From: Streptomyces speibonae
GTDB lineage: Bacteria > Actinomycetota > Actinomycetes > Streptomycetales > Streptomycetaceae
Length of the DNA stretch: 5,408 nucleotides
Assembly: GCA_000715605.1 (NCBI GenBank)
Contig: KL568637.1
Coordinates: 2,000-7,407, forward strand
Direction of reading: 5' to 3'
The position numbers and the translations under genes are program-made. The first letter of the stretch is position 1; the number at the start of each line of letters is the position of its first letter. The notes beneath the pieces are model-generated. The model saw only the letters and a list, made by a program, of their open reading frames with translations. It was not told the origin of the DNA and ran no database searches. Positions 1 through 5,408 of the stretch are shown in pieces.

Positions 1-1559
1 GCTCCGCGCTGTACCCGATCATCGGCCGCCGCATCCACGGACGGATCGGCGACACCGTCGACCTGGCCGCCATCATCGGCACGGTCTTCGGCATCGGCGT
101 GACCCTGGGCATCGGCGTGGTGCAGCTCAACTACGGCCTGAAAGCCCTCTTCGACGTGGAGGAGGGGCTGGCCGCGCAGATCGCGCTGATCGTCGTCGCG
201 GTGGGCATGGCCACCGTGTCCGCGGCATCCGGCGTCGACAAGGGCATCCGCAGGCTCTCGCAGCTGAACATCATCCTCGCCACGCTGCTGATGTTCTACA
301 TCCTGATCGTCGGCGAACCGTTCCGGGTGCTCAACGCCGTGGTACAGAACGTCGGGGACTACGTCAGCGGCTTCCCGTCGATGACCCTGAACACCTTCGC
401 CTACGACCAGCCCACCGAGTGGCTGGACGCGTGGACGCTGTTCTTCTGGGCCTGGTGGGTCGCCTGGGCGCCGTTCGTCGGGCTCTTCCTGGCCCGCATC
501 TCCCGCGGCCGCACCCTGCGCGAGTTCGTCGCGGCGACGCTGGTCATCCCGTTCCTCTTCACCGGCCTCTTCCTGGCGATCTTCGGCAACACCGCCCTGT
601 TCGTGGTGCGCGACGGCAACACGGAGTTCGGCGAGACCGCCATGAACGTCCCCGAGCAGGGCTTCTACACCCTGCTGGACCAGTTCCCGGGTTTCCTGTT
701 CAGCGCCGGCCTCGCGACGTTCGTCGGGCTGCTGCTGTACGTCACCTCCGCCGACTCCGGCGCCCTGGTCATGGGCAACCTCAGCGCCGAACTGCCCACC
801 CCGGTGACCGACGCGCCCGCGTGGCTGCGCATCTTCTGGGCGGTGGCGACCGGTCTGCTCACCCTCGCCATGCTCATCGTGGGCGGTGTGGAGGCGCTCA
901 CCAACGCCACCATCATCATGGGGCTGCCCTTCTCCTTCGTGATGTTCCTGATCATGGCCGGGCTCTTCCTGGCGTTGCGCACCGAGCGGATGAAGGTGGA
1001 GGCGAGAGTCGTCACGCTGCCCGCGTCGCTCTCCGGGCGCATCGCGCACCACGGTCTGCCGGGCGCACCGAACTGGCGGCACCGGCTGGCGCGGGCCATG
1101 GCGTTCCCGGGCAGGCGGGCGGCCGCGCGCTTCGTCGACCAGGTGTGCCGCCCCGCCTTCCAGGAGGTCGTACAGGAACTGCGCGAGCAGGGCGTGGAGG
1201 CGGAGGTCCTGGAGGGGACGGTCGAGGAGAACGGCCTGAACCACGTCGGCCTGCGGGTCCCCATCGGCGAGGACGACGCGTTCGTCTACGAGGTGTGGCC
1301 GGTGGAACTGCCCACCCCCGGGTTCGCCACCCGGGCGGTGGGCACGCACGACACCTACGTACGGTTCGAGGTCCGGCTCACCGAGGGCAACCAGGACTAC
1401 GACGTCATGGGCTACACCAAGGAGCAGCTCATCGCCGACAGCCTCGACCAGTACGAGCGGCACCTGGAGTTCCTGCGGATGCGCCACGAGGCGTCCACCC
1501 GGTCGAACCTCCCCGACCACCGCCCGGACGCGGCCGACGCCCATCTGCCGGAGGAGTAG
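1..1559 (+). CDS. betT: BetT-type BCCT choline/betaine transporter, 5' end missing
   Basis: This is a secondary transporter of the betaine/choline/carnitine family, an inner-membrane carrier that imports choline or a related osmoprotectant with a coupled cation. The open frame runs from position 3 to the TAG at 1557-1559, giving 518 visible residues. The GTG at 99 is internal, because the codons before it already read as family sequence (SALYPIIGRRIHGRIGDT). The BCCT signature WTLFFWAWW lies at 432-458 and is followed by the loop APFVGLFLARISRGRT. Hydrophobic segments continue to about position 990. From about 1000 to the stop comes a soluble tail of roughly 185 residues, including NYPG-like, YEVWP-like and DQYERHLEFLR segments. 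That long tail, and close similarity recalled to E. coli BetT (about 677 residues), favour BetT over the short-tailed BetP/OpuD type. About 150-160 N-terminal residues are missing. The family is near certain; choline as substrate is inferred. Confidence 0.93.
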   Translation, partial: SALYPIIGRRIHGRIGDTVDLAAIIGTVFGIGVTLGIGVVQLNYGLKALFDVEEGLAAQIALIVVAVGMATVSAASGVDKGIRRLSQLNIILATLLMFYILIVGEPFRVLNAVVQNVGDYVSGFPSMTLNTFAYDQPTEWLDAWTLFFWAWWVAWAPFVGLFLARISRGRTLREFVAATLVIPFLFTGLFLAIFGNTALFVVRDGNTEFGETAMNVPEQGFYTLLDQFPGFLFSAGLATFVGLLLYVTSADSGALVMGNLSAELPTPVTDAPAWLRIFWAVATGLLTLAMLIVGGVEALTNATIIMGLPFSFVMFLIMAGLFLALRTERMKVEARVVTLPASLSGRIAHHGLPGAPNWRHRLARAMAFPGRRAAARFVDQVCRPAFQEVVQELREQGVEAEVLEGTVEENGLNHVGLRVPIGEDDAFVYEVWPVELPTPGFATRAVGTHDTYVRFEVRLTEGNQDYDVMGYTKEQLIADSLDQYERHLEFLRMRHEASTRSNLPDHRPDAADAHLPEE

Positions 1560-1583
1560 GCCCGGCCGTCCCACGGACCGGGC
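1560..1583. terminator. Hairpin between convergent genes, likely bidirectional terminator
   Basis: The arm GCCCGGCCGT (1560-1569) pairs with ACGG-A-CCGGGC (1573-1583) across a CCC loop. That makes a 10-bp stem with one bulged A at 1577. It starts at the base after the betT stop and ends seven bases before the stop of the HD-domain gene on the other strand, so it can serve both. There is no T-run on either side, which is usual for terminators in very GC-rich actinomycetes. Confidence 0.6.
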
Positions 1584-1589
1584 CCGCCG

Positions 1590-2174
1590 TCACCCCGTGG
1601 GCACGGTCGCCGGGAGGCCGGGATCGCCGAACTCCGCGCGCAGGGCCTGGAAGGCGGTCACCTTGTCCTCGCCGAAGCGGCGGAGGTGCTCGGCGTACTC
1701 GTCGGGCGTGAGGAACACCGACGGCCGGGACTTGGTGTGGAACTTGTCCGCGTACATCACCAGGCGCTCCTCCGGCGTCTCCGCCAGGTAGTCGGCGGGC
1801 GGCACGGGCAGGTTCCGGCTGATGACGTCGTCCTTGGTGAGGCCCACCCCGGTGTGGTGGGAGCAGAACCGGCGCAGCGGCTCGGGGAAGCCCTCCTGCT
1901 CCAGCAGTTCGTGGCCGAGCACGCCGTGCCGGACGTAGTTGGGGTAGTCGAGCCGACCCTCGGCGTCGATGAGGCGGTAGACGCCGATGTCGTGGAGGAG
2001 GCAGCCCGCGCGGACCAGGCCGGCGTCCAGATGCGCGAGACGGGGCGAGGCGAGCAGCCGCTCGGCGACGCCCCAGACGATCTCGCAGTGCGTATGGACG
2101 TCTGCGAACGCCTGGGAGGTGGGCGCGTACTTCTCGTGCAGCGCGCGTATCTCCGCGGGGGCCGGGATCTTCAT
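1590..2174 (-). CDS. HD-domain metal-dependent phosphohydrolase-like protein
   Basis: This is a 194-residue soluble protein of the HD superfamily, which uses His/Asp-bound divalent metals to hydrolyse phosphoesters or related bonds. The visible ligand set is H29 (in VHTHCEIVW), the H61-D62 doublet (LLHDIG), H83 (RHGVLGHELL), H106-H107 (SHHTGVG) and D143 (YADKFH). That is a complete HD core, with the extra central histidines seen in multi-metal members, so the enzyme is probably active. There is no signal peptide or membrane segment. The ATG at 2174 gives an N-terminus (MKIPAPAEIRALHEKYAP) that looks like real protein, but no Shine-Dalgarno sequence precedes it; a TANNNT box six bases upstream suggests a leaderless message. 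The gene is convergent with betT and lies downstream of the 130-residue protein on the same strand, with a hairpin between. The substrate cannot be read from the sequence. Confidence 0.9.
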   Translation of the reverse strand: MKIPAPAEIRALHEKYAPTSQAFADVHTHCEIVWGVAERLLASPRLAHLDAGLVRAGCLLHDIGVYRLIDAEGRLDYPNYVRHGVLGHELLEQEGFPEPLRRFCSHHTGVGLTKDDVISRNLPVPPADYLAETPEERLVMYADKFHTKSRPSVFLTPDEYAEHLRRFGEDKVTAFQALRAEFGDPGLPATVPTG

Positions 2175-2180
2175 CCAGGG

Positions 2181-2186
2181 AGCGTA
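2181..2186 (-). promoter_or_regulatory. Candidate -10 box for a leaderless HD-gene transcript
   Basis: On the minus strand, TACGCT matches the actinobacterial TANNNT -10 pattern and is separated from the ATG at 2174 by six bases (CCCTGG). Transcription would therefore begin at or next to the start codon. No purine-rich ribosome-binding site lies in between. I see no convincing -35 hexamer 17-18 bases upstream. Confidence 0.35.
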
Positions 2187-2200
2187 ACAACCGCCGGAGA

Positions 2201-2229
2201 GGCGCGGGCGGGGGTGTCCCGCCGGCGCC
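2201..2229 (-). terminator. Terminator-like hairpin after the 130-residue gene
   Basis: GGCGCGGGCGGG (2201-2212) and CCCGCCGGCGCC (2218-2229) form a 12-bp stem with a single mismatch and a five-base loop. On the minus strand it begins about 12 bases past the stop of the 130-residue protein, where a terminator is expected. It would separate that unit from the HD-domain gene. The following T-content is weak (TCTCCGGCGGTTGTT). Confidence 0.5.
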
Positions 2230-2241
2230 TGGGGACGGGGC

Positions 2242-2634
2242 TCAGCAGTCCCGGAGTTCCGGGGACTGGTTCAGGAGCTGGGCGCGGGACGAGGTGAAGC
2301 GGTGGTGGGTGTCACCGCCCTTGGCCTCGGGGCGGAAGGCCGCCACCCGGTGGCAGTTCTGGAAGGCGAGGGTCACTCCGAAGTGCCGTTCCAGGCTGCC
2401 GCGGATCGCGTCGCTGGCGAGGGCGCGCAGGAGCTGGCCGCGCTCCTTCTCGGAGGGAGGAGGGGTTTGGTTGTCGGTGAACTCGGCGGTGCCGGCCCGG
2501 AGATCGGCGGCGAGGGAGGCGATCAGGTCGTAGGCGTACGGCAGGGACGTGCGGACGGTGTCCACGAAGTCCTGTTCGCGGATGTCACCGCGCTCGGCTT
2601 CGGCGAGGAGCTGGTCGGAGACGTCGAGGGACAT
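2242..2634 (-). CDS. Uncharacterised 130-residue protein with C-terminal cysteine
   Basis: I do not recognise a named domain here, though the sequence resembles small hypothetical proteins I associate with Streptomyces. It is soluble, with no signal peptide or membrane helix. The N-terminal half looks helical and acidic (residues 1-47). It is followed by DNQTPPP (54-60), a helical stretch around ALASDAIRGSLERHFGV, then FQNCHRVAAF with C94-H95, H110-H111, and a terminus LLNQSPELRDC ending in C130. The two cysteines and nearby histidines could bind metal or form a disulfide; that is inference. The start ATG at 2634 has only a weak GGA seven bases upstream. It follows the CooC-like ATPase by 79 bases on the same strand with no promoter that I can see, so the two are probably co-transcribed. 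Coding status is supported by frame length, codon bias and a plausible fold-like composition. Confidence 0.8.
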   Translation of the reverse strand: MSLDVSDQLLAEAERGDIREQDFVDTVRTSLPYAYDLIASLAADLRAGTAEFTDNQTPPPSEKERGQLLRALASDAIRGSLERHFGVTLAFQNCHRVAAFRPEAKGGDTHHRFTSSRAQLLNQSPELRDC

Positions 2635-2655
2635 GAAGGGGTCCGTTCTCGGTGC

Positions 2656-2696
2656 GGGTGAAGGAGTGAAGGTGAAGAGTGAGGGTGAAGGGTGAG
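2656..2696 (-). repeat. Degenerate GGGTGAA tandem repeat; G-free tract in the transcript
   Basis: On the + strand the tract reads as six degenerate units: GGGTGAA, GGAGTGAA, GGTGAA, GAGTGA, GGGTGAA, GGGTGAG. It contains no C across 41 bases. On the transcribed (minus) strand it is a C/U-rich, G-free run of UUCACCC-like words in the 79-base gap between the ATPase and the 130-residue gene. In a genome this GC-rich such strand asymmetry is striking. It could be a Rho-loading site, an unstructured translation-enhancing spacer, or simple slippage-prone sequence. Confidence 0.7.
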
Positions 2697-2713
2697 CAGA
2701 CGGAGGGCGCGCG

Positions 2714-3676
2714 TCAGGCCGGTGCCGCCGTGCCCGGGACGTAGTCCGGGTCCACCTGGGCGGCCAGGTCCTCGCCCGTGCGCGCGTCCCCCCACGAGCG
2801 TGCGTTGCGCAGGTGGAACTCGACGGCGTGACGGTGGATGCGGTCCCAGTCGCGGGGCCGCGCGTCCACCTCCTCGCGCAGGACCGTCAGGGCGTGGCGG
2901 TTCTGCGGCTCCAGCGCGTCGAGCGCGTCGGACGCGGCCCGGCCCTGCTCCGCCGCGCGCACCCAGTCCGACTGGACCAGATGGGTCAGCAGATCGTCGC
3001 CGACGTGCTCCTTGAGGAAGAGCAGGTCGTCCTCGCCGGTCACCTTGTTGCCGACGACCGCGACGCGGATGCCGAACTCCCGGGCGTGGTCGCGGTACTG
3101 GCGGTAGACCGAGACGCCCTTGCGGGTCGGTTCGGCGACCAGGAACGTGATGTCGAAGCGGGTGAACAGACCGGAGGCGAAGGCGTCGGCGCCGGCGGTC
3201 ATGTCGACCACGACGTACTCGCCGGGGCCGTCGAGCAGGTGGCTCAGGTAGAGCTCCACCGCGCCCAGTTTGGAGTGGTAGCAGGCGACGCCCAGGTCGC
3301 TCTCGTCGAACTCGCCCGTGACCATCAGCGGGATGCCGCCGGCCCGGGAGACGTGCCGGGTGTGCAGCGGGTCGTCGCCGAGGAGGCTCAGCAGCCGCGA
3401 ACCCCGGCCGGGCGGAGTCGTCTTGATCATGGACTCGGGCGAGCCGATCCGGGGGTTGGTGCCCCGTAGGAGCGCCTTGATGTCCGGGATGCCCGGGCCC
3501 AGGGGAGGGGGAGTGGGCGGGTCGTCCTCGCCGGGGGCCAGTGCCTGCGCCAGATGCTGGTTGATGTCGCCGTCGACCGCGAGGACCGGGGCGCCGGAGT
3601 GGGCCAGGTGGCGGGTGAAGAGGGCGGACAGGGTGGTCTTGCCGCTGCCGCCCTTGCCGACGAAAGCGATCCTCAC
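2714..3676 (-). CDS. CooC/MinD-type deviant Walker A ATPase, possible metal-handling protein
   Basis: This is a 320-residue SIMIBI-class P-loop ATPase. It opens with MRIAFVGKGGSGKTT: the deviant Walker A motif at residues 7-15 with signature K8 and catalytic K13. DGDINQHL follows (switch I region, D35 and D37), then VVVDMTAGAD (Walker B/switch II, D158) and VVGNK (209-211, base recognition). The layout resembles CooC, the ATPase that inserts nickel into CO dehydrogenase. Where CooC has Cys-x-Cys before Walker B, this protein has C132-Y133-H134. It lacks CooC's usual size (about 250-260 residues), having a proline-rich insert near 50-65 and a C-terminal extension past about 255. The GTG start at 3676 sits behind a GCGAGG-like ribosome site and sets the P-loop close to the N-terminus, as in the family. 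ParA-like partitioning or another chaperone role is an alternative. No CO dehydrogenase gene is in view. Confidence 0.92.
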   Translation of the reverse strand: MRIAFVGKGGSGKTTLSALFTRHLAHSGAPVLAVDGDINQHLAQALAPGEDDPPTPPPLGPGIPDIKALLRGTNPRIGSPESMIKTTPPGRGSRLLSLLGDDPLHTRHVSRAGGIPLMVTGEFDESDLGVACYHSKLGAVELYLSHLLDGPGEYVVVDMTAGADAFASGLFTRFDITFLVAEPTRKGVSVYRQYRDHAREFGIRVAVVGNKVTGEDDLLFLKEHVGDDLLTHLVQSDWVRAAEQGRAASDALDALEPQNRHALTVLREEVDARPRDWDRIHRHAVEFHLRNARSWGDARTGEDLAAQVDPDYVPGTAAPA

Positions 3677-3692
3677 CAGCGCCTCGCACTGT

Positions 3693-3707
3693 TGAAAATG
3701 AATGTCA
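3693..3707 (-). promoter_or_regulatory. Zur-box-like inverted repeat upstream of the CooC-like ATPase
   Basis: TGAAAATGAATGTCA matches 13 of 15 positions of the Zur-type operator I recall for actinobacteria (TGAAAATGATTTTCA). The left half-site is perfect; the right half-site matches 5 of 7. It stands 16 bases before the GTG start and just downstream of the predicted transcription start, a position where a bound repressor would block transcription. Zur represses when zinc is plentiful. The match could be chance in an AT-rich promoter, or belong to another Fur-family regulator. Confidence 0.45.
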
Positions 3708-3715
3708 TGTCTGTA

Positions 3716-3745
3716 GTTTTAGGACGGTGATCGACACCGCGTCAA
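3716..3745 (-). promoter_or_regulatory. Candidate sigma-70-type promoter for the CooC-like ATPase
   Basis: On the minus strand, TTGACG (3740-3745) is followed after 18 bases by TAAAAC (3716-3721). The predicted start point is near 3709, giving a leader of about 33 bases before the GTG at 3676. The -35 is near consensus; the -10 lacks the usual final T. The spacer holds a CGGTG-N5-CACCG dyad, and the Zur-like box follows the start point. Confidence 0.5.
3725..3739. promoter_or_regulatory. CGGTG-N5-CACCG dyad in the promoter spacer
   Basis: CGGTG (3725-3729) and CACCG (3735-3739) are perfect inverted arms around ATCGA. The 15-base dyad lies exactly between the proposed -35 and -10 boxes of the ATPase gene, a typical operator position. 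I do not recognise a specific regulator for it. Confidence 0.3.
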
Positions 3746-3781
3746 ATCCCCGCGCCCCAACGGGCGAGTGGCACCCGGATG

Positions 3782-4546
3782 TCAGCTCGCGACCAGTTCG
3801 CGCCGCACCTCGGGAACGGCCGGGACGGCCGTCGTCCTGGAGGTGCGCCACAGCCACAGCACATCGCGGCCGAAAGACCACACCAGGAGGCCCAGCGCCA
3901 GCGCCACCACCGCGACGTTGACCGCGTGCGGCAGCACGGCCGCGCCCGCCAGCAGCAACAGCACGCCCTGGAGCGCCGCCACCGTCTTGCGGGCCGTGCT
4001 CGGCGGGAGCGGGGCGGTCAGCCAGGGCCACACCCGGGCCGCCGCGACGAAGACGTAGCGCATACCGCCGATCAGCAGCACCCAGGGACCCATCGCCATC
4101 GACACGTACACGCTCAGCACCAGGATCAGGAACGCGTCCACCTCCATGTCGAAGCGGGCGCCCAGCGGGGTCGCCGTACCCGTCCTGCGGGCCACCTTGC
4201 CGTCCACGCCGTCGAGGATCAGGGCCACCGCGGTCAGGCCCACGAAGAGGGAGACGGGCGGTGAGTCCTGGAACGAGTCGGCGACCAGCGCGGTCACCCC
4301 GCCGACGAGGGTGGCCCGGCCCAGGGTGACCCGGTTCGCCGGGCCGAAGGTCCGCAGCCGGGACCGGTGCAGGGCCCGGGAGAGCACCGCCCAGGTGGCG
4401 ATCGCGAACGCGAGGCCGGTCAGCCAGCCCGCGGGGCCCATCCCGATCGCCGTACCGATCAGGGCCAGCAACAGGATCTGTACGCCCGCCCCTACGGCGG
4501 TCTCCTGCTGTACGAGCCTCGCGTCGTAAGTGTTGTTCAGGGCCAC
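3782..4546 (-). CDS. CDP-alcohol phosphatidyltransferase family membrane protein
   Basis: This enzyme class transfers a phosphatidyl (or similar) group from a CDP-linked donor to an alcohol acceptor, in the cytoplasmic membrane, in phospholipid synthesis. The diagnostic motif D-x2-DG-x2-AR-x8-G-x3-D-x3-D is complete: D112, D115-G116, A119-R120, G129, D133 and D137. These aspartates bind the divalent metal and catalyse transfer, so the enzyme should be active. Hydrophobic stretches at about 21-56, 73-110, 137-172 and 187-227 suggest six to eight membrane helices. Its 254 residues fit the family's usual range. The start is GTG at 4546, chosen because GGAGG lies seven bases upstream; an ATG at 4553 is out of frame and abuts that site. 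It is divergent from the dehydrogenase. The acceptor (glycerol-phosphate, inositol-phosphate, serine or other) cannot be told; a polar-lipid role outside the core PgsA/PssA set is possible. Confidence 0.9.
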   Translation of the reverse strand: MALNNTYDARLVQQETAVGAGVQILLLALIGTAIGMGPAGWLTGLAFAIATWAVLSRALHRSRLRTFGPANRVTLGRATLVGGVTALVADSFQDSPPVSLFVGLTAVALILDGVDGKVARRTGTATPLGARFDMEVDAFLILVLSVYVSMAMGPWVLLIGGMRYVFVAAARVWPWLTAPLPPSTARKTVAALQGVLLLLAGAAVLPHAVNVAVVALALGLLVWSFGRDVLWLWRTSRTTAVPAVPEVRRELVAS

Positions 4547-4553
4547 CGAGCAT

Positions 4554-4558
4554 CCTCC
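4554..4558 (-). promoter_or_regulatory. Ribosome-binding site that fixes the GTG start at 4546
   Basis: On the minus strand GGAGG stands seven bases before the GTG at 4546. A competing ATG (4551-4553) directly abuts GGAGG, too close for initiation, and opens a frame without the family motif. Confidence 0.75.
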
Positions 4559-4564
4559 GGCCGT

Positions 4565-4593
4565 GTGACAGAGTCGATCAAGGCCGCTACCTT
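4565..4593 (+). promoter_or_regulatory. Candidate sigma-70-type promoter for the dehydrogenase-like gene
   Basis: GTGACA (4565-4570) and TACCTT (4588-4593) are separated by 17 bases, close to the TTGACN/TANNNT housekeeping pattern of Streptomyces. The start point would fall near 4600, leaving a leader of about 55 bases. The leader carries repeated GTGC words (4594, 4605, 4623) of unknown meaning. Confidence 0.5.
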
Positions 4594-4654
4594 GTGCGCG
4601 GCCCGTGCACCACTCGGTACGCGTGCAGGATCCCGATCGTTCAGGAGGACTTCG

Positions 4655-5408
4655 ATGAACCGCACCGCACGTGCGTTCTGGCTCGACTCACCTGGCCGAG
4701 GGGAGATCCGCGAGTTCACCCTCCCCGCGCCCGGCGCGGACGAGGTACTCGTCCGCTCGCTCTACTCCGGGGTGAGCCGCGGCACCGAGACGCTCGTGTT
4801 CCGGGGCGGCGTGCCCGAGAGCCAGCACACGGCGATGCGCGCACCGTTCCAGGAGGGCGACTTCCCGGGGCCGGTGAAGTACGGCTACCTCAGCGTGGGC
4901 GTGGTGGAGGAGGGCCCCGAGGCGCTCACCGGACGCACCGTCTTCTGCCTCCACCCCCACCAGACGCGCTACGTCGTCCCGGCGAGCGCCGTCACCCCCG
5001 TGCCGGACGGTGTGCCCGCCGGGCGGGCCGTGCTCGCCGGCACCGTGGAGACCGCCGTCAACGCCCTGTGGGACGCGGCACCCCTGGTAGGCGACCGCAT
5101 CGCCGTGGTCGGCGGCGGAATGGTCGGCTGCTCCGTGGCCGCGCTGCTGGCCCGCTTCCCCGGCGTACGCGTCCAGCTCGTCGACGCGGACCCCGCCCGG
5201 GCGAAGACCGCCGAGGCCCTCGGCGTCGGGTTCGCCACCCCCGCCGACGCCCTCGGCGGATGCGACCTCGTCGTGCACGCCAGCGCCACCGAACAGGGGC
5301 TGACCAGGGCACTCGAACTGCTCCGCCCCGAGGGCACCGTCGTCGAGCTGAGCTGGTACGGCGACCGGACGGTGAGCCTCCCGCTGGGCGAGGCCTTCCA
5401 CTCACGGC
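4655..5408 (+). CDS. Medium-chain dehydrogenase/reductase-like protein, 3' end missing
   Basis: The frame starts at ATG 4655 with AGGAGG (4643-4648) six bases upstream, and stays open to the window end: 251 residues are visible of a usual 320-350. It begins [18 protein letters not shown], then has a GroES-like N-terminal domain with SGVSRGTE (38-45) where classical alcohol dehydrogenases carry the catalytic zinc cysteine (CGVCGTD type). [12 protein letters not shown] (96-107) and [13 protein letters not shown] (129-141) follow. The Rossmann fold starts at [10 protein letters not shown] (151-160); D177 at the end of the second strand suggests NAD(H) preference. Neither the catalytic Cys/His/Glu zinc set nor the four-cysteine structural zinc lobe is present in the visible part, so the common label 'zinc-binding dehydrogenase' is probably wrong in the literal sense. 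It resembles the SxxSxGTE subgroup that includes BchC-like and threonine-dehydrogenase-like proteins. The substrate is unknown. Confidence 0.87.
   Translation, partial: MNRTARAFWLDSPGRGEIREFTLPAPGADEVLVRSLYSGVSRGTETLVFRGGVPESQHTAMRAPFQEGDFPGPVKYGYLSVGVVEEGPEALTGRTVFCLHPHQTRYVVPASAVTPVPDGVPAGRAVLAGTVETAVNALWDAAPLVGDRIAVVGGGMVGCSVAALLARFPGVRVQLVDADPARAKTAEALGVGFATPADALGGCDLVVHASATEQGLTRALELLRPEGTVVELSWYGDRTVSLPLGEAFHSR

Noticed and set aside
419..1711. Long + strand frame overlapping betT
   Set aside because: Its translation is Arg/Pro/Gly/Ala-rich without domain-like sequence, typical of an off-frame reading of a high-GC gene. The betT frame carries the BCCT motif.
2523..3689. Long - strand frame (388 residues) overlapping the ATPase
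   Set aside because: It is one base out of the frame that carries Walker A, Walker B and NK motifs, and its translation is low-complexity Arg/Pro/Gly.
3692..3719. Possible + strand promoter TTGAAA-N16-TAGTTT
   Set aside because: No + strand gene follows within the next 900 bases. The AT-rich stretch is better explained by the minus-strand promoter and operator.
3753..3766. Weak hairpin after the phosphatidyltransferase gene
   Set aside because: Only a 5-bp stem (CGCCC/GGGCG) with a four-base loop and no T-run; such short pairings are expected by chance at this GC content.
3705..4553. 282-residue - strand frame overlapping the phosphatidyltransferase
   Set aside because: The ATG at 4553 abuts GGAGG and the product lacks the CDP-alcohol motif, which is complete in the frame from 4546.
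4666..4675. Perfect palindrome CGCACGTGCG in the first codons of the dehydrogenase-like gene
   Set aside because: Ten-base GC-rich palindromes are common in such genomes, and it lies within coding sequence at codons 4-7. The nearby GTGC words are too short to call an operator.
4688..5401. 237-residue - strand frame opposite the dehydrogenase
   Set aside because: The + strand frame from 4655 has a strong ribosome site, a Rossmann motif and family-like sequence; the minus frame is its antisense shadow.

Overview
This window looks like a chromosomal segment of a high-GC actinomycete, most likely Streptomyces or a close relative. The base composition is strongly GC-rich, third codon positions are almost all G or C, GTG starts are common, and several proteins resemble families I associate with Streptomyces. 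No rRNA, tRNA, CRISPR array, insertion sequence or phage gene is visible. No gap between genes exceeds about 110 bases.

Layout, left to right. (1) Positions 1-1559, + strand: the 3' part of a BetT-type BCCT choline/betaine transporter, with its N-terminal part lying before the window. (2) Positions 1560-1583: a strong hairpin between convergent genes, probably a shared terminator. (3) Positions 1590-2174, - strand: an HD-domain metal-dependent phosphohydrolase of unknown substrate, perhaps read from a leaderless transcript. (4) Positions 2201-2229: a terminator-like hairpin behind the next gene. (5) Positions 2242-2634, - strand: a 130-residue protein of unknown function that ends in cysteine. 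(6) Positions 2656-2696: a repetitive tract that is free of G on the transcribed strand. (7) Positions 2714-3676, - strand: a CooC/MinD-type P-loop ATPase, preceded by a plausible sigma-70-type promoter and a Zur-box-like inverted repeat. (8) Positions 3782-4546, - strand: an integral membrane CDP-alcohol phosphatidyltransferase. (9) Positions 4655-5408, + strand: the 5' part of a medium-chain dehydrogenase-like protein, divergent from the phosphatidyltransferase and cut by the window end.

The most interesting unit is 2242-3745. A CooC-like ATPase carries Cys-Tyr-His where CooC nickel chaperones carry Cys-x-Cys. It sits behind a candidate zinc-repressor operator and is followed by a small uncharacterised protein with conserved-looking Cys/His residues. 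I infer a possible metal-responsive ATPase plus partner. This is a hypothesis from sequence reading alone. The other genes look like ordinary housekeeping or accessory functions: osmoprotectant uptake, phospholipid head-group transfer and an oxidoreductase.
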